A stretch of DNA of 64,000 nt from assembly GCF_030316605.1 (NCBI RefSeq), contig NZ_CP127039.1, forward strand, positions 1,798,001 through 1,862,000. Reading direction: 5' to 3'. Shown piece by piece: positions 55,592 through 64,000 of the stretch; the first letter of the stretch is position 1, and each line of letters begins with the position of its first letter. Position numbers and translations under genes: made by a program. The notes beneath the pieces were generated by a model that was not told where the DNA came from, did no database searches, and saw only the letters and a program-made list of their open reading frames with translations. This stretch comes from Spiroplasma ixodetis Y32. GTDB lineage: Bacteria; Bacillota_I; Bacilli_A; Mycoplasmatales; VBWQ01.

Positions 55592-56833
55592 ATGAGTTTT
55601 ACAGAACTAAATTTAAAACAAGAATTAACTGCTGCTATTGCTAAATGAGGTTATAGTACCCCAACACCAATTCAAAAGAAGACAATTCCACTTTCTTTAC
55701 AAAAAAAAGATATTATTGGAAAAAGTCATACCGGAACCGGAAAAACTGCTGCCTTTGTCTTACCTATATTACATAATTTAGATATAAAATTATATCGTAA
55801 TCAAGCCATTATTGTTTGTCCAACTAGAGAATTGGCAATCCAAGTTTCTAAACAAGTAAAAAAATATGCTTATTTTTTAAATGGTGTTAATGTTGCTTTA
55901 TTATGTGGTGGTGTTAATATTAGAAATCAATTATATGATTTAAGAACTAGTAATATAGTTGTTGGAACACCAGGAAGAATTACTGATCATATTAATCGTG
56001 GTAGTTTAAGATTAAATTCAATTAAAACATTAGTTTTAGATGAAGCAGATGAAATGTTAAAAATGGGATTTAAAAAAGATATTGATTTCTTATTTGAGAA
56101 TTCACCACAAAATATTCAAACTGTCCTTTTTTCAGCAACAATGTCAAAACCAGTTTTAAAAATTGCTGATGATTATCAAAATAATCCAGTTAGTATTACT
56201 GTTGAAGATGAAAGTCAAAAATTACAACAAGCAAATATTAAACAATATTATTTTGATTGTCGTAATATAACAAAAGAAACTGCATTAGTTGCTTTATATC
56301 AAAAATTACAACCACAATTAAGTATGGTTTTTTCAAATACAAAAGCTTTTACTAACAAAATTGCACAATTATTAGAACAAAATAATATTAAATGTGCTGT
56401 TATTAACGGTGATAAAAGTCAAAGAGAACGTATGGAAGCAATGAAACAATTTAAAAATGGTAAGTTTAGAGTATTAATTGCTACTGATGTTGTTGCTAGA
56501 GGAATTGACATTAATGGCATTGATTATGTTTTTAATTATGATATTCCACGTGAATATGAATACTATACTCATCGTATTGGTAGAACAGCTCGTGCTGGAG
56601 CACAAGGAACTGCTATTACTTTAGTAAGTAATAGAGTTCAATATAATGAAATTCAAGAAATTCAATATTATCAAAATCATGAAATTACTTTACTAGATAC
56701 TACAGATTGAGATTTACCTAAAAATGTTGTTAAAGTACCGACTAAATTAAATTTTTCATCTCATAACAATAGAAATGATTTTAAACGTAATGTTGATAAT
56801 AATTCAAAATGAAAAAGAAAACCAAAATATTAA
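55592..56833 (+). CDS. DEAD-box ATP-dependent RNA helicase
   Basis: 413 residues. Q motif GYSTPTPIQKKTIPL, motif I SHTGTGKTAAF, PTRELAIQ, GTPGR, DEAD in LVLDEADEMLKMGF, SAT, then domain 2 with VFSNTKAF, GDKSQRERMEAM, IATDVVARGIDI and HRIGRTARAG. It unwinds RNA in ribosome assembly, mRNA decay or cold adaptation. The C-terminal tail is short and basic (NNRNDFKRNVDN...KWKRKPKY). CshA/DeaD-like, but the exact subgroup is not certain. Start after AAGGAGAAAT. Confidence 0.95.
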
Positions 56834-56851
56834 AATTATTCATTTTTATAA

Positions 56852-56883
56852 AAAAAATCACTTAATTATTAAGTGATTTTTTC
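56852..56883 (+). terminator. helicase terminator
   Basis: AAAATCACTTAAT pairs with ATTAAGTGATTTT, followed by a T run, 20 bases after the helicase stop. Confidence 0.8.
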
Positions 56884-56897
56884 TTTAAATATTAATT

Positions 56898-57053
56898 TTA
56901 TAAAGTTTTTTTATTTTCATTTTTTTTCTTATTTTCGATTTCTTGTTGTTGTCTTTCTTTTTCATCTTTTTCGGCTTCTTTTCTTATTTTATTAGCTGCA
57001 AATTTTTCTTTTATTTTTGCTATTTCTTTTTCTCTTTTATTTTTTTCATCCAT
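56898..57053 (-). CDS. small Lys/Glu-rich protein, 51 residues
   Basis: MDEKNKREKEIAKIKEKFAA, NKIRKEAEKDEKERQQQEIE, NKKKNENKKTL: a single charged helix. Resembles the decayed gene at 660-1044 in composition. Ribosome site AAAGGGA. Its 5' region (57060-57130) lacks the palindrome cassette. Region 57060-57335 otherwise holds no gene I can see. Confidence 0.5.
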   Translation of the reverse strand: MDEKNKREKEIAKIKEKFAANKIRKEAEKDEKERQQQEIENKKKNENKKTL

Positions 57054-57335
57054 AAAAATCCCTTTCTCGCTACTTTTTTGGCATATTTATTCTTATACAT
57101 CTAAAATACCCAAAATCAGTATACATTTTTTAGAAAAAAAATAAGGGAGATTGTCAAAAATCCGGAATAAATTAATTCAGACAGTCTTATTATAATTTTA
57201 GACAAGAAATAATTTGGATTTTTATGAAATTGTAAATTTATTTTACTACTATTTTTAAAATATTACAACTAAGATACTTATAATGAATTTTATTAAATGC
57301 TAAAATTAGTGCATAAATTTAAGGAGATTATAAAG

Positions 57336-57773
57336 ATGAACATTAAATTACTTAAAAAATTACAGTTATTAACTGTATCATTATTTATCATAACTATTCT
57401 AATTACTGTTATAGGATTATTTTTAATCAATTATTCTATTTATTGTGATTATCATGTTTTTAATCCAGTAAAAGAAAAATATGTATGTGTAAATGTAAAT
57501 GGATTTGAATTTTTAAATCATTGTAATATAAACTATATTTTAAGTCATTCTGCAAATTATATTTGTTGACTTAGCAAAAATAATGAAAATTATTATAATT
57601 GAATTCATTTACAAATTGGAGTTATTTTTTGCACAATTTTAGTTCCAATTTTAATTTCTATAACTATGTTATTTATTTTCTTAATTATTGGTTTAAAAAT
57701 AAAAATAAAAAATAATAATTTTTGAGATGCAATCCAAAAATGTGAAATTATAAGCAACTACTATATTCATTAA
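57336..57773 (+). CDS. small two-helix membrane protein
   Basis: 145 residues: basic start, helix LLTVSLFIITILITVIGLFL, a Cys-containing loop (YCDYHVFNPVKEKYVCVNVN, HCNINYILSHSANYICW) probably outside the cell, helix LQIGVIFCTILVPILISITM LFIFLI, then a basic tail. Four or more Cys in the loop could form disulfides. Start after AAGGAGATTATAAAG. Family not recognised. Its stop lies 2 bases from the convergent ISLre2 gene. Confidence 0.6.
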
Positions 57774-57775
57774 AA

Positions 57776-58897
57776 CTATGTTTCTAAATTTATCTTATTA
57801 CATTTAAAAATAACCATTTTTATATAAATCAAAATATTATATTTTCTATTACCAAGCATTTCTTTTAAAACATGTCAAATATTAATTTCAGTATAACAAC
57901 CTTTATTTCATTTTGCTCCTTGATTTTCAATACCTTGTTTATTATTTTTAAAATATTTTTTCTTTATTTTTTTATGATTATCTAATTCTTTATATAAATA
58001 ATCAATTAATTGTTCATATTGACCATTGTTAATTAAATTTTTACAATGATTATATTCGTTTAAATATTTTCCTTTATTTCCAACCATTACTCCAAGATAT
58101 AATGTTCTAATTAAATGAAATTTATCTAAAACAAACTCTGCACCTAAATAATCAGCAATTTCTTTAATTCATCCTGCACTATCACCACAAATAATAATTT
58201 TGGCTTGTTCAATGTTTTCATAAAATTTTTGACAATGTTCTTTAACAAATTCAGCAGTCTTTTTAACTCCAATTTTTGTTTTTGTTGGTCTTATAATTGC
58301 CTTTACTCTTTTATTTTGTACTTTATGATTAATATTATCTGTATATGTTACTATTAATCTCATAGAGTGTTTTGTACCTTTACGTTTAAAATCTCAAAAC
58401 TTTCGATGTCCATCATCAATTGCTACAAAAATAGGTTGATTTTTTTCTAATTTTACTTTTACTGGATTTGCTTCAATTATTTCTAAATTTTTAAAAACTC
58501 TATGAACACTACTAATACTAATACCTGCTTTTTTACAAATAGCACAAATATCACGATATCTTTTTCCATCTGCAAAATTTTCAATAATAGTATCTTCAAT
58601 ATCTTCACCAATTCTTTTATACTTAGGTAATTGAAGTATTTCATCAACTAAACATACTCGAGTTAATTTTTGTAATTCTTCATCAAAATATTCATAAATT
58701 CTTCTTTTATAAGTTACTAATCCATACATTGTCTTTCTTGTTCGATATTGATAATCGACAATTTTATATTTCTTTTTATCTCTTGTATTTTTTATTCTTC
58801 AATCTCATTTTTCTCATTTCTTTGTTATATGTTCTAAAATTAATTTATCAATTTTAGGATATTGTTCTTTATAAGTTCATCGATAATTAAAATCCAT
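57776..58897 (-). CDS. ISLre2-type transposase (UPF0236 family)
   Basis: 373 residues, intact with TGA as Trp. DEILQLPKYKRIGEDIEDTI, HTH-like GISISSVHRVFKNL, then VAIDDGHRKFW, MRLIVTYTDNI, IICGDSAGWIKEIADYLGAE FVLDKFHL and GCYTEINIWHVLKEML. The spaced acidic residues and DKFHL are the UPF0236 pattern. It may be a mobile element, but I could not identify terminal repeats. A remnant of the same family lies at 31029. Confidence 0.8.
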
Positions 58898-59090
58898 GTT
58901 TTTTCTCCTAAGCATTTTTTAAAATTCTAAATTTATTGTAAATATATTTAAAAAATTAATTTACTTGTTTATTATATACATTTATAAGTGTAATTTTAAA
59001 TAAAATAAAAAATATTTTAAAAAATGCTTTCATATTTAGTAAATAATCAATAAGTAATATATAGTTAATAGTTATAGGTATCATAAAATA

Positions 59091-59115
59091 AACGCCTTGC
59101 ATTTAGGCGTTATTT
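59091..59115. terminator. hairpin before the phage module
   Basis: AACGCCT-TGCATTT-AGGCGTT followed by ATTTT. Its GC-rich stem stands out. It lies between the ISLre2-type gene and the first gene of the phage module, in a 300-bp stretch (58898-59197) with no gene. Confidence 0.65.
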
Positions 59116-59197
59116 TGCATTTAAAAGCATACTTGTAAAAATAATCAAAAATAGTACAATTTATAAGTAAAATCAAGGAAAAAAGGAGAAATTTATT

Positions 59198-59398
59198 ATG
59201 AAAACATCTAAAAATAATACAACAACATGATATGTAGATAATATAAATGGAATTAGACAATCAATAACTTATAATGAAGAAGTATGAGAAAATATAAATT
59301 TAAATGAAATAATAGAAGATAAAAAAATAAAAAATAATAATAAAAAACAAAATATTAAAAAAAATAAATGTTGTTCAAAACGTTGTACAATTTTATAA
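59198..59398 (+). CDS. small phage-module protein, 66 residues
   Basis: MKTSKNNTTTWYVDNINGIR, QSITYNEEVWENINLNEIIE, then a Lys/Asn-rich tail ending KCCSKRCTIL. Ribosome site AAAAGGAGAAAT. Not recognised. It lies 30 bases before the secreted-type gene, same strand. Confidence 0.55.
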
Positions 59399-59428
59399 AA
59401 ATAAATAAATTTAAAGGAGAAAATTATT

Positions 59429-59723
59429 ATGAAAACATGAATAAAAACAAATTTAAGTAAAATAACATTAGCATTAGCACTAATTGGTGCAGTTAGTGGA
59501 GTAACTGGTTTAATAATTGGTTCAATAGCACAAAATAAAACTAATGGTTATCAATCATATTTAGGACATGACTATACAGTCTACTGGGGGGGCTGGAACA
59601 ACTATATGAGAAAGAAAAACTAATGATAAACACATAATAGATTTGTATTTTGATAAAGATAAACGTATTAATACAGATTTAAAATGAGATGGTCAATATC
59701 CAAAAGGATATTTTAATTGATAA
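59429..59723 (+). pseudogene. membrane-anchored small protein, frame broken at a G7 run
   Basis: MKTWIKTNLSKITLALALIG AVSGVTGLIIGSIAQN (signal anchor), then GYQSYLGHDYTVYWGG, and at GGGGGGG (59586-59592) the frame departs and stops at KKN. With one G fewer it continues YWGAGTTIWERKTNDKHIID LYFDKDKRINTDLKWDGQYP KGYFNW to the TAA at 59721 (97 residues). Ribosome site AAAGGAGAAA. Surface-exposed by topology. The G run is very unusual in this AT-rich DNA. Its stop abuts the stop of the convergent gene. Confidence 0.6.
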
Positions 59724-61752
59724 TTAAATTTCCAAATTAATGTATGAAATATTATCGTTATATTTATCAAATAAATTAATATTAGTTAAACTTATTTCTT
59801 GTTTATCGGTTATTAAAATTAAATCATAATTTCCGGCACCAAATATACCACTAATTTCAATCCGATTTAAGTTATTAATCGGATTTTCAATTTGTAATTC
59901 AAATTCATTATTATTGTCAATTTGTGATATTTCTTTATAAAATTCTAGTTTTGAAAATAATTGTGATTTATTAGAACCATATAAATTTAAAGCATTTTTT
60001 ATTTTATTTTTATCAATAATTGTTCTTGTAAAGTACTTTCCATATTCACCATTACCTAATGTTCAATCTTCCGGAATTAATGAAGGAATATTATTACTTT
60101 CAAGTTCATTAGTTATAGATAGTCAGTTAAATTGATTATCATCAAGTTTGAATAATTCGTTTTGACTAATATCATTATTTTTTAATTTAATATTATTTAT
60201 ATCTGCAAAATCAAAATATTTAGATTTTAAGACCACTTTTATATCTTTAAATTCTCAAACTTTATCTGGTGTAGAATGTATAGGATTTGAGTTTAGTTCA
60301 AAATAATATGGTAATAATAGTTTATAATCATCGTTTAAACCTTTATTAATTGATAAGTTTGAATAAATATTAGTTGATATCATAATCACTATTTGTTTAA
60401 ATATTTGAATTTGTGGTAAATTCACATAATTTGGATAATCTAATTTTCATTGTTTGAATAAATTAGTAATACCATCCTCAGGTTTTTGTCCTTCAAATTT
60501 AGCACGTAGTTTTGTAATATCAAAATTTTCATCACCTTGTTTAAAAGATATTCCATCAAAATTTCTGTTATAAGTATATGTATAAGTTAGCATATCTAAT
60601 AATACTTTTTGTAAACTATCAATTGGTGGTCTATCTTTTATTTCTAGTTCAACATCATGAAATTTATTAGTTGTAGCAATAAATAAATTATAGTCACCTG
60701 CTAAAAATCATGATTCTAATTTTTTATCTTTTAATTCTAATTCATCAGATAATGGTCATACTTTTAAATTTTTAGAAACATCATAACCTAATTTAGCATT
60801 AGTTACTCTTGCATTATTAATAATTTCTTTTCTTGTTTCGCTTCCGCCACCAATAGCAATTAAATCTAAAACTGATTTTTCTTGTCCTATAAATTGTTTT
60901 GCTAAATTTCAAGGTAATATTTGTTCACTAAATCATTGTTGTAATATTCTAACTTTTGGTTGAGTTTCAATAGGCATTGATAACAAGGGAAATGCTATCT
61001 TATCTTTAACAAATAATTTAGGGTATACTTCCCCCCATATTGTCAACTTCACCAAGTACTTTTATATTGCCAAAAATCATGCTTCTAGGGGCTTTAATTT
61101 TTAAACCAATTACTTTGGTATCTTTATCTAATGGTTTTTGTAATTTAATAATGATTGGATAACCATCTCTTGTTTTAAAATCTTTAATTTTAATAATAGT
61201 AATACTTTTAGTACTTCTTGTTTTTGGATTTTGATAAGATTGTGAATAATTATTAATGATATATAAATTATCAATATTATTTTCAGTTAATGGTTCATTA
61301 ATAGAAACAGCATATAACTTAAATTGATTTAATAAATTTATTTCTTGAAATATTAAGTTTTTAATATCAGTCATACTATATTCAATTTTATTATCATTAA
61401 TATTTGTACTTGCTCTTTGATTTAATTGCATAGTAAAGTCAGATGTTTCAACAGCAGTAGTTTTTAATACTTTATCAATATCAATAAAACCAATTTTAAT
61501 AGTATTTGCTGAAAATCTTAAATTATTATTTTCATTATTTTTAAATAAACGTTCAATTTCATAAATATATATAGTTCTCTTTTTAAATTCATCGTATGCT
61601 CTATTAATATCTGGGTCACTAGTTGCTCTCATCATATTAGTAAAATCATAAGGAATATTATCAATTAAATAATCATTTTCTATTTCTGCTTGATTAAGTT
61701 TAATTTGTTTCTGTTTCTGTGGAAACTTGGTTTGTGGTTTGTTGTTGTCCAT
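59724..61752 (-). CDS. phage structural protein, frame broken at a G6 run
   Basis: Two frames make one gene. 61752 to 61018 encodes DNNKPQTKFPQKQKQIKLNQ...; VDTVETSDF-like head region (IDIDKVLKTTAVETSDFTMQ), and ends early at MGGSIP. Dropping one G from the GGGGGG run at 61036-61031 continues MGEVYPKLFVKDKIAFPLLS, KFIGQEKSVLDLIAIGGG-like QFIGQEKSVLDLIAIGGGSE, then a long C-terminal part to 59724 (675 residues total). The start overlaps the portal-like gene by 53 bases. By position after a portal-like gene it may be the major capsid protein, but no capsid motif is recognised. Confidence 0.6.
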
Positions 61753-62944
61753 TGTTTTCTCCTATTAATTGATTATTTTCGGGATTAAATAATTTTAATT
61801 TAACAGTTAAATTATTAATTTCTTGGTCATCATTTATATTAAATGTTTGACTATTTAATAAATCTTTATCTAAACTTACTAATAATTGAATAAATTTAAG
61901 AATATCAATATTAAATTGTCATAATTTTTGTTCAATATAGTTAATAGTTGAAATATTTACAGCTGTACTTTCGGGAACTGATTGTTGTGCAGATTTCTTT
62001 TGACTTGGTATATGAATACCACAACGTTTAAATATTTCATTAACATTTCAGTCGTATATATCAGTTAAATTTTTACCTTTAAAATTACTATTTGTCATAT
62101 TGATATTTTCTTTTTGTTCATTATTATCTCCACCACTTTTAAATATGTAGTTTTTAGTTACTAAAGTTCTAACAGCATCTTCCATTAAAGATTGTATATT
62201 ACCATAAGTTTGGTTAAAAATAAATTTTGGTGAGTTTAAAATACTATCTAAAACAATTTGTTCATAAATAACATCTAATGCTTTAATTTTATCCATTACT
62301 TTATCACAATCTGCTAATTCATTTGCTTTATTTCTCATAATTGCTATTGGTATATAATTAATATTTACTGTTTGTTCTTGTTCTAAATTTGGATTATTAG
62401 TATATGTTTTAAAATCTAATGGAAATTGTTTTTTATTATCACTAATACTATAAATTGCACGATTAATAGTAACTTGTTCATTATTTAATGTATAAACTTC
62501 AAATAATCTTACAGTTTGTGCATTTTGCTCATAATTATCATAAAAAATAGTACATTGAATTAATTTACCAGTAATATCATAAATCCTTTGTTGTATATCT
62601 ACTACTTGAAAATATAAATTATCATTTGCAATATAAATTAAATAACCACTAATTCCTAATTTACTTAACTTAAAAATAGAATTTCAATTTTTTCTATAAA
62701 ATTCTTGTTGAATTAAATATTTTTTAATAATTTCATTATTAATTTCTAATGGTGCATTATATAAATTAGCATTATTTTCTGCTACAAAATCAGTAAAATA
62801 AGTTTCATGGTTAAAATCATTAAAACCAAAATAATTTAAAATTGAAGCATGTGTACTTTTATTTTTATTAGTTAAAAATTTTAATTTTTCATTTTGATTA
62901 TCACCAATATTTGTTTTTTCTTTTCTTTTAAATAGACCTAACAT
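61700..62944 (-). CDS. phage portal-like (head-tail connector) protein
   Basis: 414 residues with TGA as Trp. MLGLFKRKEK start, NLYNAPLEINNEIIKKYLIQ, FYRKNWNSIFKLSKLGISGY LIYI, KLIQCTIFYDNYEQN, CDKVMDKIKALDVIYEQIVL, then FKRCGIHIPSQKKSAQQSVP EST and a helical tail (TINYIEQKLWQFNIDILKFI). Size, order and the membrane-free mixed fold fit small phage connectors, which form the ring for DNA entry. No motif proves it. Ribosome site AAAGGTGG. A partial duplicate is at 17293-18424. Confidence 0.5.
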
Positions 62945-62962
62945 AATATTCGCCACCTTTAT

Positions 62963-63085
62963 TTAAAATATTTGATTAATTTTTAATATAATTTTTACAA
63001 TAATAAATATAATTAAACCTGCTGTTGCTGATGATAATATAACTCCAATTAAACCTAAAATAATTTTTATAATTTTAAAAAACAT
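62963..63085 (-). CDS. tiny membrane protein, holin-like size
   Basis: 40 residues: MFFKIIKIILGLIGVILSSA TAGLIIFIIVKIILKINQIF, nearly all hydrophobic with Lys at both ends. It lies between the fibre-like gene and the portal-like gene. Could be a holin or a virion membrane protein. Ribosome site weak. Confidence 0.45.
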   Translation of the reverse strand: MFFKIIKIILGLIGVILSSATAGLIIFIIVKIILKINQIF

Positions 63086-63089
63086 AATT

Positions 63090-64000
63090 TTATTCCTGTA
63101 ATTCTTGTAATTTTCAAATATTTAATTGTTTTTGATTTTGAAAATATATTCTTTTTTTATTAATAATTAATAATGATGATTCAAATTTTCCACCAATTCC
63201 TACACTAGATATATTAACCAATAAATCACTATAATTAGTTTCTGGTGTCATAATTCAATAAAATTCTTTTATTAAACAAGGATATTTACTTGGTTTACTT
63301 ATCATAATACTATTATCATAAAATATTCTATAATAAGTATTATTTTTTAATTCATATTTATTTTCATATCCTTTACTATCTGCAAATGCTACCTCTTTTC
63401 ATTTAGGACATGGACAAGGAGTTGGTGGTGTTGGATTTTCTTTTAAATTAATTTCTCATTCATTTTCTCTAATTTCATTTGTTAATAAAGTTTTTGAATC
63501 AATTTTTATAGGTTTTTCTATATTTATTAATTCTGGGGATTTTATTTCTAAAGTATTACTTTTAATTTCATATAAATCTTCTGCTTTTAATTCTTTTAAT
63601 CTATATATTGCTCCACCACTATCTCCACCATTAAGAAGTAATGTTCATTTATCTTTACCATCAATATACTCTGATTTCATATCTAATGTAGCATCACTAT
63701 TACCTATTTTTCTTGTAGTAATACGATAAGTACCTGTACCAATAGCATTTGCTGGTGTAAAAAATATAACTTCTTTATAATCATTTTGTAAAGGAACACT
63801 TGTTTCAGTAATTAAAAATACACGATAAAGAGCATTTAAACTAGGTGAAAAATTACTTCATGTTCTATCATCAATTCTTTCACCTATTATTTTTCATATA
63901 ACAAATTTTCTAATTAAATTTTCTAATTCTGTGATATTAGTTTTATTTTCATTAATTGCAGTTACAATAGTTTTATTTGTTGTTTGTAAAGCATCATCAT
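63090..64000 (-). CDS. phage tail/fibre-like protein, 5' end outside the window
   Basis: About 303 residues visible. DALQTTNKTIVTAINENKTN coil, WSNFSPSLNALYRVFLITET, VIFFTPANAIGTGTYRITTR, GDSGGAIYRLKEL, a Pro-rich linker (NPTPPTPCPCPKWKEVAF), then a second beta-rich part (NNTYYRIFYDNSIMISKPSK). The pattern of coil, beta-rich domain, Pro-rich linker and second domain resembles tail fibre or receptor-binding proteins. Assignment by layout only. Confidence 0.5.

Noticed and set aside
57776..58897. Complete ISLre2 element with terminal repeats
   Set aside because: The transposase is intact, but I found no convincing inverted ends or target duplication, so only the gene is listed.

Overview
The window is AT-rich mollicute DNA that reads UGA as tryptophan. 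Many conserved proteins (UvrC, Xaa-Pro peptidase, ParE, lactate dehydrogenase, ABC permease) carry in-frame TGA where the family has Trp. Plectrovirus (SpV1-like) genes, UPF0236/ISLre2 transposase, a Mollicutes-type lipoprotein and ankyrin fragments point to Spiroplasma. I cannot name the species.

The chromosomal backbone survives as short islands. They are: an FtsK-type membrane-domain protein and uvrC (1.4-4.4 kb); a SemiSWEET transporter, an esterase-like protein and an unknown protein (8.8-10.7 kb); rpmG, a Xaa-Pro aminopeptidase, efp, an Asp23-like gene and nusB, all on the minus strand (29.7-27.1 kb); ldh, gapN and parE-parC (36.8-44.0 kb); an amino-acid permease pseudogene and an ABC exporter pair (47.7-52.2 kb); a lipoprotein and a DEAD-box RNA helicase (53.5-56.8 kb). 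parE carries an apparent +1 frameshift near its start.

Between the islands lie insertion sequences of five kinds. These are a 941-bp IS1595/ISXO2-like element (at least nine copies plus fragments, usually with 8-bp target duplications), an IS3-like element called IS-C here (3-bp duplication), a second IS3-like element IS-B (3-bp duplication), an IS481-like element IS-A (15-bp duplication), and an ISLre2/UPF0236 gene plus a remnant. They are nested inside each other: at 31.6-35.85 kb two IS1595 copies sit in IS-B, which sits in a third IS1595, which splits a phage-like gene. Several copies have mismatched flanks, which suggests IS-IS recombination rearranged this locus.

Viral DNA is scattered. 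A plectrovirus-like block lies at 20.3-22.9 kb (coat-like, zinc-binding and structural genes), with Rep fragments at 8.0-8.6 and 26.0-26.8 kb and a Zot-like assembly ATPase at 46.4-47.6 kb. A different phage module with portal-like and structural genes fills 59.2-64.0 kb; part of it is duplicated at 17.3-18.4 kb. GC-rich multi-hairpin islands lie beside phage-type genes.

The least explained feature is a set of highly charged, mostly coiled-coil genes (about 0.7-1.1, 11-14.4, 25.3-25.8 and 49.3-49.5 kb). They share a 5' cassette: a TATAAT box, a 17-18-bp palindrome near the expected transcription start, a hairpin followed by a T run, then a Shine-Dalgarno site. One of these genes encodes a 776-residue protein with nine nearly identical 56-residue repeats in an alternating two-unit pattern. 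These look like a co-regulated family and are my best candidate for an undescribed system. Their function cannot be read from the sequence.
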